A DNA stretch of 64,000 nucleotides from assembly GCA_016707075.1 (NCBI GenBank), contig JADJII010000001.1:124001-188000 (forward strand), in the 5' to 3' direction. The notes below the pieces were generated by a model, which saw only the letters and a program-made list of their open reading frames with translations, did no database searches and was not told the origin of the DNA. This stretch comes from Egaibacter danicus. Its GTDB lineage: Bacteria; Pseudomonadota; Gammaproteobacteria; Burkholderiales; Burkholderiaceae_C. Made by a program: the position numbers and the translations under genes. Positions 37,247-46,199 of this stretch are shown in pieces (positions within the stretch are counted from its first letter, which is position 1; every line of letters starts with the position of its first letter).

Positions 37247-39547
37247 ATGGTAGTTCGTTCGTTATCCTCCGGTAGATCCAGTCTGGATTCTCATGGGCAG
37301 GCGCGTCGATACGCGCGTATTCTGGTTCGCAAGACACTCGGTTATTGCGCGGACCGTGAGGTCGATCAACTCAAGCGCGTACGTGCCTATCTGCTGGACC
37401 TGGCTGACTCCAGACCTCACGTGAAGCAGGCCCACAACTGGCGTGCAGCCGCCATGTTGCTGGACCAGCAGGCGACACTCTTTAATCGCCATTATCAGCA
37501 TGCCCTTCAGGAATCGATGGACGCGGAACTGGGTGTTGCCCTCCCCGAGCCTGTTGACATACACGTTGGGCGGGCGGATCTGGCTGAAGGGCTGGACGGC
37601 ATGTCGCTGAGTTTGATTGACATTGCTGAAGTGGAGCGCATTCTGCTGCTGGATCGGGTTTCCCAGCGCTTCAACGCTCACTACGAAGCGCAACTGGATC
37701 CGCTGATCCTGCGGCTGAAGGTTTTGTTCGGTTCCGAGTCGTCGGCTTCCCAGCACAACCCGTTTCGCCCGCTGGTGTTTGTGCGGGCATTCATGCAGGC
37801 GCTGGAGAAGAGCGGCTTTGACGAGCAGGCCACCGAAGATGTGATGCTTGCTCTTGATCCCTTTCACAGCATGGATCTGGCGCCCCTTTTCGCCGACTTG
37901 ACCGCAACACTCAGCCAGGCCGGCATCACGCCCCAGCCGGCTAACCGCCAGCGGAGCCCACAGTCGGCCGATTCAGTCAGCGCGCCGCTGACGGCGTCGC
38001 CCGATTCTGCACCGGCACCGTTGTCGGGGGCATGTGAACTGGCGGCGTCCGGCACCTCAAGTTATGCTGATCTGGACTCGGGAAGTCATCGCTCCGGCTG
38101 GGGTGACCTGGTGGCATCCGGGCGCAGCATGGCATCACAAGCCCGACAATTTCTCCGCAAAGTCGGTTTTTCAGCTTCGCGAGCGGCGGATCTGCAGGAA
38201 CAACACACCCAGCCCGCGTACCATGCGGCCGATCCGGACCTGATGGGTTACCTCGGGCAATTGCAGTTACGGCCCGGTAGGGGGCCTTCTTCCTCTTCAC
38301 TGGTGCAAGGGCAGGATCTCAGCCAGCACAATGTCCTGCGACAACTGCAGCAGCGCGATGTGGTCCGTGGAGCCCCCGAGCTGGACCGGGGAACGGTGGA
38401 CACGCTGGCCGAGGTGTTTGACTTCGTCTTTGCCGATCAGACCATTCCCATGCAAATGAAGGTGGTCATTGGCCGTTTGCAGATACCGGTACTGAAAGCC
38501 GCGATGATTGATCGCGATTTTTTCCTGTCTTCCGATCACCCAGCCCGAAAATTGGTGGACTCCCTTGCGCTGGCATCGATTGCCTGGGCACCGGAACGGG
38601 GCGAACAGGACCCACTGTACGTGCGCATTGAAACCACGGTCAAACGGATATTGACCGAGTTTGAGGATGACCTGACGCTGTTCAGCGAACTCCTGATGGA
38701 ATTCAGCGAATTCCTGTTCGAGACTGAACAGCAGGCCCAGCGGCAGATTGAACCGGCTGCAGCCCGTGAGCAGTCAGACGAGGCGCTGGACCTGGCGTTC
38801 CGTCATGCCGATGACGTGATCAGTGAACGTATTGCATCGCTGTCCCCGGACCGGCCTCTGGCCAGCTTTCTGGCTCCTTTCCTCACCGGGCCCTGGTGTC
38901 ATGTGATGGCGCATGCCTGGCTGCAGGTGGGCGAAGGTAGCGGGCAATGGGAGTATGAGCTCAAGATGCTGGACCATCTGATCTGGTCCACCCAAGCCAA
39001 GGTCAATGCCGAAGAACGTCGCCAGCTGGTGCAGATACTGCCTGACCTGGTGCGCCATCTCAACGCCGGTCTGGATGCGATTGACTGGACAGGCGAAGAG
39101 CGCGCCAGATTCACGAAGCGGCTGATAGCTACGCACACGCTGGCGATCCGCATGACCAAAATCGGGCAGGCTGATTCAGTGTCAGGTGTGCTGGAGGGCA
39201 ACTCCAGTCACGCGGCGCTGAAGGTGCTGGACCAGCGACGCGAACGCCATCTGGCCGGGCGGGCTGATGAATTTGATGCCATGGCGCAGACTTTCAACCG
39301 GGGTGCCTGGTTCGACCATGTGAATGAAGCCGGCAAACAGCACCGTTGCCGCCTGAGCTGGATCAGCCCCATGCGCACGCGCCTGCTGTTCACCAATCGT
39401 GACGGATTTGACGCGTTTGTCCGCTCGGAGCGCGAGGTCGCATCCATGCTGCGGCTGGGGCGCCTTCAGTTGATTGACCAAAGCCCGGTGGTGGCTCGTG
39501 CACTGGATCGCATCATGTCCAGCGCTGATGCGCGTCAGGTAGCCTGA
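37247..39547 (+). CDS. DUF1631 family protein
   Basis: A 766-residue cytoplasmic protein, hydrophilic and rich in predicted helices, with a low-complexity Pro/Ser/Ala linker around residues 225-270. The overall order, including the N-terminal helical domain, the central FVFADQTIPMQMK segment, and a C-terminal beta-rich PilZ-like region (RCRLSWISPMRTRLLFTNR), fits DUF1631. Function unknown; the C-terminal part could bind c-di-GMP but I cannot confirm the required arginines. The ATG at 37247 is plausible. The 226 bases between it and the HNH gene show nothing I recognise. Confidence 0.82.
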   Translation: MVVRSLSSGRSSLDSHGQARRYARILVRKTLGYCADREVDQLKRVRAYLLDLADSRPHVKQAHNWRAAAMLLDQQATLFNRHYQHALQESMDAELGVALPEPVDIHVGRADLAEGLDGMSLSLIDIAEVERILLLDRVSQRFNAHYEAQLDPLILRLKVLFGSESSASQHNPFRPLVFVRAFMQALEKSGFDEQATEDVMLALDPFHSMDLAPLFADLTATLSQAGITPQPANRQRSPQSADSVSAPLTASPDSAPAPLSGACELAASGTSSYADLDSGSHRSGWGDLVASGRSMASQARQFLRKVGFSASRAADLQEQHTQPAYHAADPDLMGYLGQLQLRPGRGPSSSSLVQGQDLSQHNVLRQLQQRDVVRGAPELDRGTVDTLAEVFDFVFADQTIPMQMKVVIGRLQIPVLKAAMIDRDFFLSSDHPARKLVDSLALASIAWAPERGEQDPLYVRIETTVKRILTEFEDDLTLFSELLMEFSEFLFETEQQAQRQIEPAAAREQSDEALDLAFRHADDVISERIASLSPDRPLASFLAPFLTGPWCHVMAHAWLQVGEGSGQWEYELKMLDHLIWSTQAKVNAEERRQLVQILPDLVRHLNAGLDAIDWTGEERARFTKRLIATHTLAIRMTKIGQADSVSGVLEGNSSHAALKVLDQRRERHLAGRADEFDAMAQTFNRGAWFDHVNEAGKQHRCRLSWISPMRTRLLFTNRDGFDAFVRSEREVASMLRLGRLQLIDQSPVVARALDRIMSSADARQVA

Positions 39548-40663
39548 TCAGGCGAAAACGCCCGCCGTGTCCTGCATGCGGGATGAGACTTCTCCCAGGT
39601 GGTGCAGCGTGTCGCCAAACGTCAATTCCATTTGCGTCAAGCGCTTGAAGTAATGGCTGACGATGTATTCGTCCGTCACACCGATGCCACCATGCAGTTG
39701 CACCGCCTGCTGTCCCACAAACCGCATGGAAGTACCTAGCTGATACTTGGCACGAGCCATCGCGGCACGCCGCTCTTTGGCGGGTGCGTTGAGCTTGAGT
39801 GAGGCGTAATAACTCATCGAACGGGCCAGCTCCAGCTGCATCTTCATGTCGGCTACCCGGTGACGAAGGGCCTGAAAGCTGCTGATGGTCACGCCAAACT
39901 GTTTGCGGGTGTTCAGGTATTCGGTGGTGATGGACAGCGTTTTGTCCATCGCGCCCACGGCCTCGGCACAAGTGGCAGCAATGCCGACGTCTACCGCGTG
40001 TTCCAGCGCCGTCAATCCGTCCAGCGTGACCAGCGTGGCCGGTGCGTTTTGAAACGTGACATCTGCGGCCCGGCCGCCGTCTTGCGTGCCATAGCCGCGC
40101 GTGCTGACACCGCTGGCCGTGCGCTCCACCAGGAACAGGGCCAGTTTTCCATCCGCAATGGCGGGCACCAGAAAAGCATCTGCCATGTCACCCGCCGGCA
40201 CTACACTTTTGATAGCTGTCAGCGCCCATCCGGTGGGGGCTGGATTCGCTTTTGCATCACAAATATCCAAACGGTAACGCGCCGCCCGTTCCTGATGGGC
40301 GAGCACAACCAGCGCCTCACCGCCCACGATGCGGGGCAGCCATGATGCCTTGACGGCATCGCTCGCGTAGCCTGACAGCACGGCGCCCGCGATCAGTGTT
40401 TGCGCCAGCGGCTCCAGCACAATACCGCGGCCCAGCTCTTCCATCACCACCATGCCCTCGACCGGGCCCATGCCCATACCGCCCTGGTTGTCGGGCACGT
40501 ACAGGCCACACAGGCCCAGCTCGGCCAGCTCGGCGTACGCCTCACGCGAAAAGCCACCTGCCTGTTCGATTGTGCGGCGGCGCTCAAAGGCGTAGCCCTT
40601 GTCCACCCATTTGCGCACCGCGTCGCGAAGCTGTTCCTGGTCGTCTGAAAAATCGAAATCCAT
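39548..40663 (-). CDS. Acyl-CoA dehydrogenase family protein (second)
   Basis: A 371-residue flavoenzyme with the acyl-CoA dehydrogenase fold (DEQ-rich start DFSDDQEQLRDAVRKW, QAVQLHGGIGVTDEY near the end with the FAD-binding and catalytic loop). It oxidises an acyl-CoA with transfer to ETF. Residues about 136-158 overlap a copy of the dispersed repeat in frame, where the usual sequence WxLxGxK is replaced by WALTAIK. The ATG at 40663 lies 4 bases after the stop of the upstream dehydrogenase; the pair is typical for CoA-ester degradation of steroid or branched compounds but substrate is unknown. Confidence 0.88.
   Translation of the reverse strand: MDFDFSDDQEQLRDAVRKWVDKGYAFERRRTIEQAGGFSREAYAELAELGLCGLYVPDNQGGMGMGPVEGMVVMEELGRGIVLEPLAQTLIAGAVLSGYASDAVKASWLPRIVGGEALVVLAHQERAARYRLDICDAKANPAPTGWALTAIKSVVPAGDMADAFLVPAIADGKLALFLVERTASGVSTRGYGTQDGGRAADVTFQNAPATLVTLDGLTALEHAVDVGIAATCAEAVGAMDKTLSITTEYLNTRKQFGVTISSFQALRHRVADMKMQLELARSMSYYASLKLNAPAKERRAAMARAKYQLGTSMRFVGQQAVQLHGGIGVTDEYIVSHYFKRLTQMELTFGDTLHHLGEVSSRMQDTAGVFA
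40204..40256. repeat. Dispersed repeat copy (inside acyl-CoA dehydrogenase gene)
   Basis: Read on the minus strand it contains CAGCCCCCACCGGATGGGCG and GACAGCTATCAAAAG. Over 38 bases it matches the NUDIX copy at about 30 positions by my count, and it stays in frame with the dehydrogenase. Confidence 0.75.
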
Positions 40664-40667
40664 GTTG

Positions 40668-41846
40668 TTACCCCAGTACGGTTTGCGCGACGATGTTGCG
40701 CTGCACTTCGTTAGAACCACCGTAAATCGTGGTTTTACGCATGTTGAAATAGGTGGAAGCCAGCGGTGCGCAGTGGGCCGCGCCCACATGATCGCCTTGC
40801 CAGCCAGCCTCCATCGCTTCGCGAATCAGGGGCACGGCGTAGGGACCGGCGGCCAGCATCATCAGCTCGGTGTAGCGTTGCTGGATTTCGCTGCCGCGAA
40901 TCTTCAGCAGGCCGGCCACGTCGAGTGACTGCTTGCCGGATTTCTCGGCGGCCAGCACACGCAGCACCATCATCTCCAGCGCCACCACATCCACTTCCAG
41001 TTTGGCGATTTCGTCGCGAAAACGGGTGTCGGCATACACGCCTTCCAGTTTGGCGATGCGCTTGAGACGCTCCAGTTCGCGCTTGGCGCGGTTCACATCG
41101 GCGATGTTGGTGCGCTCGTGGCTCAGCAGGTGTTTGGCATAGGTCCAGCCCTTGTTTTCTTCGCCAATCAGGTTTTCTGCGGGTACCACCACATTGTCAA
41201 ACCAGACCTCGTTGACCTCGGCGCCGCCGTCCAGCAGCACAATGGGTCGCACCGTGACACCGGGTGATTTCATGTCGATCAGCAAGAAGCTGATGCCGGT
41301 TTGCGGCTTGCCCTCATTGCTGGTGCGAACCAGACAAAAAATCCATTCGCCGTATTGGCCCAGTGTGGTCCAGGTCTTCTGGCCGTTCACCAGATACGTG
41401 TTGCCTTGCCGCTCAGCCTTGGTTTTGACAGACGCCAGATCGGAGCCCGAACCCGGCTCGCTGTAACCCTGGCTCCACCAGACCTCACCGCTGCCAATGC
41501 CCGGCAAAAAGCGGGCCTGCTGCTCGGGGCTGCCAAAGGTCATGATGACGGGGGCCACCATCACCGGCCCAAAAGGCACCACGCGCGGCGCACCGGCCAG
41601 CGCGCATTCTTCTTCAAACAAATGCTTTTGCACCGAATTCCAGCCCGGGCCGCCAAATTGCTTGGGCCAGGCATGGCCCAGCCAGCCCTTTTTGCCCAGA
41701 ATCCTGGCCCAGCGCTGCATGTCGTCACGGCTCAGGTGCAGCGAGTTGTGTACCTTGTGGGAAATATCGGTAGGCAGGTTCGCCTGCACCCAGGCGCGGA
41801 TGTCTTCGCGAAATTTCTGCTCTTCAGGGGTAAATGCCAAATCCAT
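40668..41846 (-). CDS. Acyl-CoA dehydrogenase family protein (first)
   Basis: A 392-residue flavoenzyme: FTPEEQKFREDIRAWV start, the WSQGYSEPGSGSDLASVKT loop (129-147 or so) and the NTYLVNGQKTWTT stretch typical of the family. It should introduce a double bond in an acyl-CoA, with electrons passing to ETF. It forms an operon with the second dehydrogenase; two-subunit acyl-CoA dehydrogenases of the FadE26-FadE27 kind are encoded as such pairs, so the two may form a heteromer (inference). Confidence 0.9.
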   Translation of the reverse strand: MDLAFTPEEQKFREDIRAWVQANLPTDISHKVHNSLHLSRDDMQRWARILGKKGWLGHAWPKQFGGPGWNSVQKHLFEEECALAGAPRVVPFGPVMVAPVIMTFGSPEQQARFLPGIGSGEVWWSQGYSEPGSGSDLASVKTKAERQGNTYLVNGQKTWTTLGQYGEWIFCLVRTSNEGKPQTGISFLLIDMKSPGVTVRPIVLLDGGAEVNEVWFDNVVVPAENLIGEENKGWTYAKHLLSHERTNIADVNRAKRELERLKRIAKLEGVYADTRFRDEIAKLEVDVVALEMMVLRVLAAEKSGKQSLDVAGLLKIRGSEIQQRYTELMMLAAGPYAVPLIREAMEAGWQGDHVGAAHCAPLASTYFNMRKTTIYGGSNEVQRNIVAQTVLG

Positions 41847-41893
41847 ATCGGGTCTCCAGACAGACAGTTTGCGTTTTTAGCACGGTCGTTCGA

Positions 41894-42550
41894 TTATGGC
41901 TGTCCAGGTGGTGACAAGCCGAGTTCGGAGCACAACTTCTGGACGGTGTCGCTCAGTTGCGCCACCTCCGCCTCCAGCCGCTCGATGCGCGCCAGGTGGT
42001 TGCCGGAGCCTGTGCCACCGGGATCGCTGGCTGCGTTCATGGCAGCCGCGTCCAGAGGGCCGCACAGCAGGTGCGCCCAGCGTTGCTCCCGGGTGCCGGG
42101 CGTGCGGGCCAGTTTGACCACCAGCGGGCCGCCTTTCTCGTCGCTTCGCTCCAGCAATTCGTCCAGAAAGCCCTCTACGGACGAGATGTCAGCAAATTTG
42201 TACCAGCGCTCGGCATTGAGCCGCAGCTCGCCAGCGGTTTGCGGCCCGCGCAGCATCAGCAACCCCAGCAGCACGGCGGCCTGCTCAAACACGCCGACGC
42301 CGCGCTGGAAGTTGTGTTCGTAGCGCGTGGTGCGCCCGCCGCTGCTTTCACGCACCAGACCGGCGGACTTCAGCGAATCCAGCGCGGTGGCCACCTGCGC
42401 TTCGTCCAGCTCCATCAGGGGCTCGCGGCTGGTTTTCTGGTTGCAGCCCAGCAGCAGCGAATTGAGGCTCAGCGGATAGCTGTCCGGAACGGTGCGCGCC
42501 TTCTCCATCAGGGTGCCCAGCACGCGGGCTTCAACAGGGGTCAAGGTCAT
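41894..42550 (-). CDS. yceH: YceH family protein (DUF480)
   Basis: A 218-residue protein with two winged-helix repeats. LTPVEARVLGTLMEKARTVP near the start and the later LMLRGPQTAGELRLNAER are the hallmarks of the YceH family. A coiled-coil-like stretch (IERLEAEVAQLSDTV) closes the protein. Function unknown; DNA binding is plausible from the fold. Divergent from purN by 13 bases. Confidence 0.88.
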   Translation of the reverse strand: MTLTPVEARVLGTLMEKARTVPDSYPLSLNSLLLGCNQKTSREPLMELDEAQVATALDSLKSAGLVRESSGGRTTRYEHNFQRGVGVFEQAAVLLGLLMLRGPQTAGELRLNAERWYKFADISSVEGFLDELLERSDEKGGPLVVKLARTPGTREQRWAHLLCGPLDAAAMNAASDPGGTGSGNHLARIERLEAEVAQLSDTVQKLCSELGLSPPGQP

Positions 42551-42563
42551 AATTCAGGCCGGT

Positions 42564-43154
42564 ATGAAAAACATCGTCATTTTGATCTCTGGCGGCGGCT
42601 CCAACATGGCGGCCATCGTCAAAACCGACCAGCGCGAGGGATGGAACCAGAAATATGGCGCCCGCGTGGCCGCCGTCATCAGCAACAAGGCGACGGCTGG
42701 CGGGCTGGCGTTTGCGCGGGAGCAGGGCATCGCGACCGACGTGCTGGACCATAAGGTTTTTGCGTCCCGTGAGGCGTTTGACGATGCACTGGCTCAAGCC
42801 ATTGACCGTTATGACGAGCCGGGCGAGCCCGCTCTGGTGGTGCTGGCCGGTTTCATGCGTATCCTGACGCCGGGCTTCACCAGCCGCTTTGAGGGGCGAT
42901 TGCTGAACATCCACCCGTCACTGCTACCGGCTTTTCCCGGCCTGCACACGCACCAGCGCGCGCTGGATGCAGGCTGCAAGGTGGCAGGGGTCACGGTGCA
43001 CCAGGTCACAGCCGAGCTGGACCACGGCCCCATCTTGGCGCAAGCCGTGGTGCCGGTGCTGCCGGGTGACACTGCCGCCACGCTGGCGGCCCGAGTGCTC
43101 ACGCAGGAGCACGTCATTTACCCGCGTGCGATTGCGCATTTGCTACAAAAATAA
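42564..43154 (+). CDS. purN: Phosphoribosylglycinamide formyltransferase (GART 1)
   Basis: A 196-residue enzyme of purine synthesis that transfers a formyl group from 10-formyl-THF to GAR. Phosphate loop LISGGGSNM (residues 7-15), the catalytic NIHPSLLPAFPG and the AELDHGPI aspartate are present. The ATG at 42564 is the right start. The 3' end of the gene runs into a dispersed repeat copy, the last codons being part of it. Confidence 0.94.
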   Translation: MKNIVILISGGGSNMAAIVKTDQREGWNQKYGARVAAVISNKATAGGLAFAREQGIATDVLDHKVFASREAFDDALAQAIDRYDEPGEPALVVLAGFMRILTPGFTSRFEGRLLNIHPSLLPAFPGLHTHQRALDAGCKVAGVTVHQVTAELDHGPILAQAVVPVLPGDTAATLAARVLTQEHVIYPRAIAHLLQK

Positions 43155-43200
43155 TAGCTGCTCACGCATATTCAAAAAGGGCTAGAGGCCGATTTTGTCC
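43141..43200. repeat. Dispersed repeat copy 3 (end of purN and following gap)
   Basis: Reads TAATAGCTGCTCACGCATAT, then a short spacer and AGGGCTAGAGGCCGATTTT. It is the clearest copy in this orientation and closely matches the one at 61809. It lies between the convergent purN and DUF1653 genes. Confidence 0.85.
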
Positions 43201-43205
43201 CTAAA

Positions 43206-43454
43206 TCAGGCTGTTTTCAGGTCCGCTGGCGTAAAACGCAGCTGCCGCACGCCGTCAATCACCACCTCCTCACCAAACATCGTGGCGGGCCGCACCCACA
43301 GGCCTTGCTGACCATACAGCGCGCGGTACAGCGTCATCGGTTCCAGCGTTTCGCTGTGGCGCACGGTGCCGACCACCTCGTAGAGGTTGCCCTTGTAGTG
43401 GCGGTACAGACCCGGCGGGGTCTCAATCAGGGGCGGGAGTATTTCGTTGGTCAT
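43206..43454 (-). CDS. DUF1653 domain-containing protein
   Basis: An 82-residue protein matching DUF1653: GLYRHYKGNLYEVVGTVRHS, ALYGQQGLWVRPATMF and the end RQLRFTPAD. Small beta-rich fold; no known function. The ATG at 43454 is favoured; the frame is open upstream only into the divergent methyltransferase gene, whose ATG lies 17 bases away, so the two genes share a short divergent promoter region. Confidence 0.85.
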   Translation of the reverse strand: MTNEILPPLIETPPGLYRHYKGNLYEVVGTVRHSETLEPMTLYRALYGQQGLWVRPATMFGEEVVIDGVRQLRFTPADLKTA

Positions 43455-43470
43455 GGGACAATCCTTGGCT

Positions 43471-44742
43471 ATGCATCCTAAAGCCTTGCTTGACGCCTGT
43501 TCCGAACTCGTCCGGCTCACCCTCCAGTTCGAACATCCCGCCGACTCCGTGGTGTCGCGTTTTTTCCGCGACAACAAGGGTCTGGGCCCGCGCGAGCGCG
43601 CCACACTGGCCGAAACCGTTTACACCGTCCTGCGCAAGAAACTGCTGTTTGACCACTTCGCCCCGTCGGGCAGCGGCCCCAAAGAGCGCCGGCTGGCGAT
43701 TCTGGGGTTTTACGGCCCGCGTGATTTCCTCAAAAGCGCGTTGACCGATCACGAGAAAAATTGGCTGGACCAGTGCGACAAGATCAAGGTGGAAGACCTG
43801 ATGGAGCGCCACCGCCACAACCTGCCGGAGTGGCTGGTGCAGCCGCTGCGCGAGCAGCTCAAGGACGAATTCTGGCCGCTGGTGGACAGCCTGAACCACG
43901 GCGCCGGGCTCGACCTGCGCGTCAACGCGCTGAACGACAAGCGTGCGGACGTGCAAAACGAGCTGGCCAAGGTGGGCATCAAGTCAGTGCCCACTCCGTA
44001 TTCGCCGTGGGGGCTGCGGCTGGACACCAAGCCTGCGCTCACCAAGGTCGAGGTTTTTGCCCGTGGCGCGATAGAAGTGCAGGATGAAGGCTCGCAGTTG
44101 CTGGCCTTGCTGCTGGATGCTCACCGGGGCGAAATGGTGGTTGATTTTTGCGCCGGTGCGGGTGGCAAGACGCTGGCCATTGGTGCCGGCATGCGAAACA
44201 CCGGACGCCTGTATGCGTTTGACACCTCCGGCCACCGGCTGGATGCGCTCAAACCCCGGCTGGCCCGCAGTGGCCTGTCCAACGTGCACCCGGCGGCCAT
44301 TGCCCACGAGCGGGATGACCGCGTCAAACGCCTGAGTGGCAAGATCGACCGTGTTTTGGTGGACGCACCGTGCTCGGGCCTGGGCACGCTGCGGCGTAAC
44401 CCGGACCTGAAATGGCGCCAATCCCTGAAAAGTGTTGAGGAAATGACCGTCAAGCAGGCGGCTATATTGCAAAGTGCGTCCAAACTATTGAAATCGGGCG
44501 GCCGATTGGTGTACGCCACCTGCAGCGTGTTGCCGGCCGAAAACGAAGCCATCGCGGACGCTTTTACCGCTGCGAATAGTGAGTTCACCCCACTTGATGT
44601 GGGCGATGTGCTGACCCATCTGAAGGTAGCAGACGCTTCAAAACTGTGCAGCGGTGGTGAAAATGGGCTGAAGTACCTGCGTCTGTGGCCGCATCGGCAT
44701 GATACCGATGGTTTTTTTGCTGCTATTTGGCAGAAGAAGTAG
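43471..44742 (+). CDS. RsmB/NOP family rRNA cytosine-C5 methyltransferase
   Basis: A 423-residue protein. An N-terminal NusB-like helical region (about 1-120) is followed by a PUA/N1-like part and a SAM-binding methyltransferase domain with VDFCAGAGGKTLA. Both cysteines of the mechanism are present, in DAPCSGLGTLRRNP and in YATCSVLPAENE. It should methylate a cytosine in 16S rRNA (RsmB-like). The gene for methionyl-tRNA formyltransferase, often beside rsmB, is not here, so I leave the symbol blank. Confidence 0.88.
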   Translation: MHPKALLDACSELVRLTLQFEHPADSVVSRFFRDNKGLGPRERATLAETVYTVLRKKLLFDHFAPSGSGPKERRLAILGFYGPRDFLKSALTDHEKNWLDQCDKIKVEDLMERHRHNLPEWLVQPLREQLKDEFWPLVDSLNHGAGLDLRVNALNDKRADVQNELAKVGIKSVPTPYSPWGLRLDTKPALTKVEVFARGAIEVQDEGSQLLALLLDAHRGEMVVDFCAGAGGKTLAIGAGMRNTGRLYAFDTSGHRLDALKPRLARSGLSNVHPAAIAHERDDRVKRLSGKIDRVLVDAPCSGLGTLRRNPDLKWRQSLKSVEEMTVKQAAILQSASKLLKSGGRLVYATCSVLPAENEAIADAFTAANSEFTPLDVGDVLTHLKVADASKLCSGGENGLKYLRLWPHRHDTDGFFAAIWQKK

Positions 44743-44776
44743 TCTTTTATTGAAATTTACGATGTTTTTGGTGCAC

Positions 44777-44790
44777 TTGATCTAAATCAG
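44777..44790. promoter_or_regulatory. FNR/ANR-type operator upstream of desaturase
   Basis: TTGATCTAAATCAG matches the FNR consensus TTGAT-N4-ATCAA at 9 of 10 positions. Its centre lies about 41 bases before a likely start point near 44825, given a -10-like TAAAAT at 44814-44819, which is the class II activator position. It stands 104 bases before the desaturase ATG. Confidence 0.6.
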
Positions 44791-44813
44791 TAGTCAGTGC
44801 GAACCAAAAGCCC

Positions 44814-44819
44814 TAAAAT
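44814..44819 (+). promoter_or_regulatory. Probable -10 box of the desaturase promoter
   Basis: TAAAAT with no good -35 hexamer upstream; the FNR-type box is centred where an activator replaces the -35 element. The resulting leader is about 70 bases. Confidence 0.45.
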
Positions 44820-44894
44820 TGAATATTGATGGCGCGGCATCCTGCCTTGCTTGACTGCTCTAATTACTAAACCTCGTTGAGAGAGTTACCGAAT

Positions 44895-46109
44895 ATGTTA
44901 TTACCCGACTGGGCTGTGCTGAACGCTGCGATCGAATGGTTTGGACACGGCCTGTGGAATATCGCCTGGTGGCAGATCGTTCTATTCGCTCTGGCCATGA
45001 CGCACGTCACGATTGTCAGTGTCACCGTGTTTCTGCACCGTCACCAGGCCCATCGGGCGCTGGATCTGCATCCCATTGCTTCCCACTTTTTCCGCCTTTG
45101 GCTGTGGTTGACTACCGGCCAGGTTACCAAGGAATGGGCCGCCATTCACCGTAAACACCACGCCAAGTGCGAGCAGGCTGAAGACCCCCACAGCCCACAT
45201 GTATACGGCATTAAGAAAGTGCTGTTTGAAGGTGCGGAGCTGTATCGCGCCGAGTCAAAAAACAAGGAAACCCTGGCGCGTTATGGCCACGGTACGCCGG
45301 ACGACTGGATTGAGCGCAATCTGTACACCCGTTACTCATGGCAGGGCGTTGGCCTGATGATGATCATCGATCTGGCCCTGTTTGGTGCCGCTGGTCTGGC
45401 CGTTTGGGCTTTGCAAATGGCCTGGATTCCCATTACCGCGGCCGGCATCATCAATGGTGCGGCCCATTTCTGGGGTTATCGCAACTTTGAAGCGCCGGAT
45501 GCCAGCACCAACGTGTCGCCTTGGGGCATCATCATCGGTGGAGAAGAGTTGCATAACAACCATCACACCTACCCGACATCGGCCAAACTGTCGGTCAAGC
45601 CTTATGAGTTTGACATTGGCTGGATGTATATCAGCCTGATGCAGATGGTTGGTCTGGCCAAAGTCAAGAAGACGCCACCCAAGTGTGCTTATGGCGAAGT
45701 CCGGCCTGTGGCCGACGAGAAAACGCTGGAAGCACTGATCGCAAACCGCTATGAAATCATGGCGGGCTATGCCAACGGCATGCGCCTGGCTGCGAAGGCC
45801 GAGTTTGAAGCCATGAAGGCTCGTAGTGCTGATGCAGCGGTTATCAAGGCTGCCGGGCGCTGGCTGCATCGCGATATCGACAAGGTGCCGGCCGCCGCTG
45901 TTCCGCAGCTCGCCCAGGCCCGTGCCGCATCACCGGTTCTGGACAAGATGGTCGTCATGCGCGAAGAGTTGCGTCAGGTCTGGCTCAACACCTCGCATTC
46001 GCGTGAGCAACTGGCTGCCGATTTACAGGCTTGGTGTCACCGCGCCGAAGAGAGTGGCGTGGCCGCTCTGCAGGAGTTCTCCATGAAGCTGCGGGCTGCG
46101 CGGGCTTGA
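44895..46109 (+). CDS. Fatty acid desaturase (acyl-lipid/acyl-CoA delta-9 type)
   Basis: A 404-residue membrane enzyme that puts a double bond into acyl chains, using O2 and a diiron site. The three histidine boxes are present: HRHQAH (49-54), HRKHH (85-89) and HNNHH (220-224). Three or four hydrophobic segments surround them. The C-terminal 130 residues (from about 270) are helical and extend beyond the core, as in the DesA-like desaturases of betaproteobacteria. A possible FNR box precedes it. Followed by a bidirectional terminator. Confidence 0.92.
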   Translation: MLLPDWAVLNAAIEWFGHGLWNIAWWQIVLFALAMTHVTIVSVTVFLHRHQAHRALDLHPIASHFFRLWLWLTTGQVTKEWAAIHRKHHAKCEQAEDPHSPHVYGIKKVLFEGAELYRAESKNKETLARYGHGTPDDWIERNLYTRYSWQGVGLMMIIDLALFGAAGLAVWALQMAWIPITAAGIINGAAHFWGYRNFEAPDASTNVSPWGIIIGGEELHNNHHTYPTSAKLSVKPYEFDIGWMYISLMQMVGLAKVKKTPPKCAYGEVRPVADEKTLEALIANRYEIMAGYANGMRLAAKAEFEAMKARSADAAVIKAAGRWLHRDIDKVPAAAVPQLAQARAASPVLDKMVVMREELRQVWLNTSHSREQLAADLQAWCHRAEESGVAALQEFSMKLRAARA

Positions 46110-46148
46110 TAGCGACTATTCAACGGGGCTTGTAAAAGCCCCAAATGT

Positions 46149-46177
46149 AAAAAAGCCCGGCTTGACCGGGCTTTTTT
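46149..46177. terminator. Bidirectional Rho-independent terminator
   Basis: A perfect 12-bp stem (AAAAAAGCCCGG with CCGGGCTTTTTT) and loop CTTGA. It works on either strand and lies between the convergent desaturase and rpmG genes. A second, smaller GGGGCTT-type hairpin precedes it. Confidence 0.93.
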
Positions 46178-46199
46178 ACTGGTGAAATCCGAAGCTGGA

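Noticed and set aside
44455..44500. Possible repeat copy in the RsmB-type gene (GCTATATTGCAAAG...)
   Set aside because: The protein here is the normal KQAAILQSA and SGGRLVYATCS region of the family, and the repeat blocks are not in the right order.
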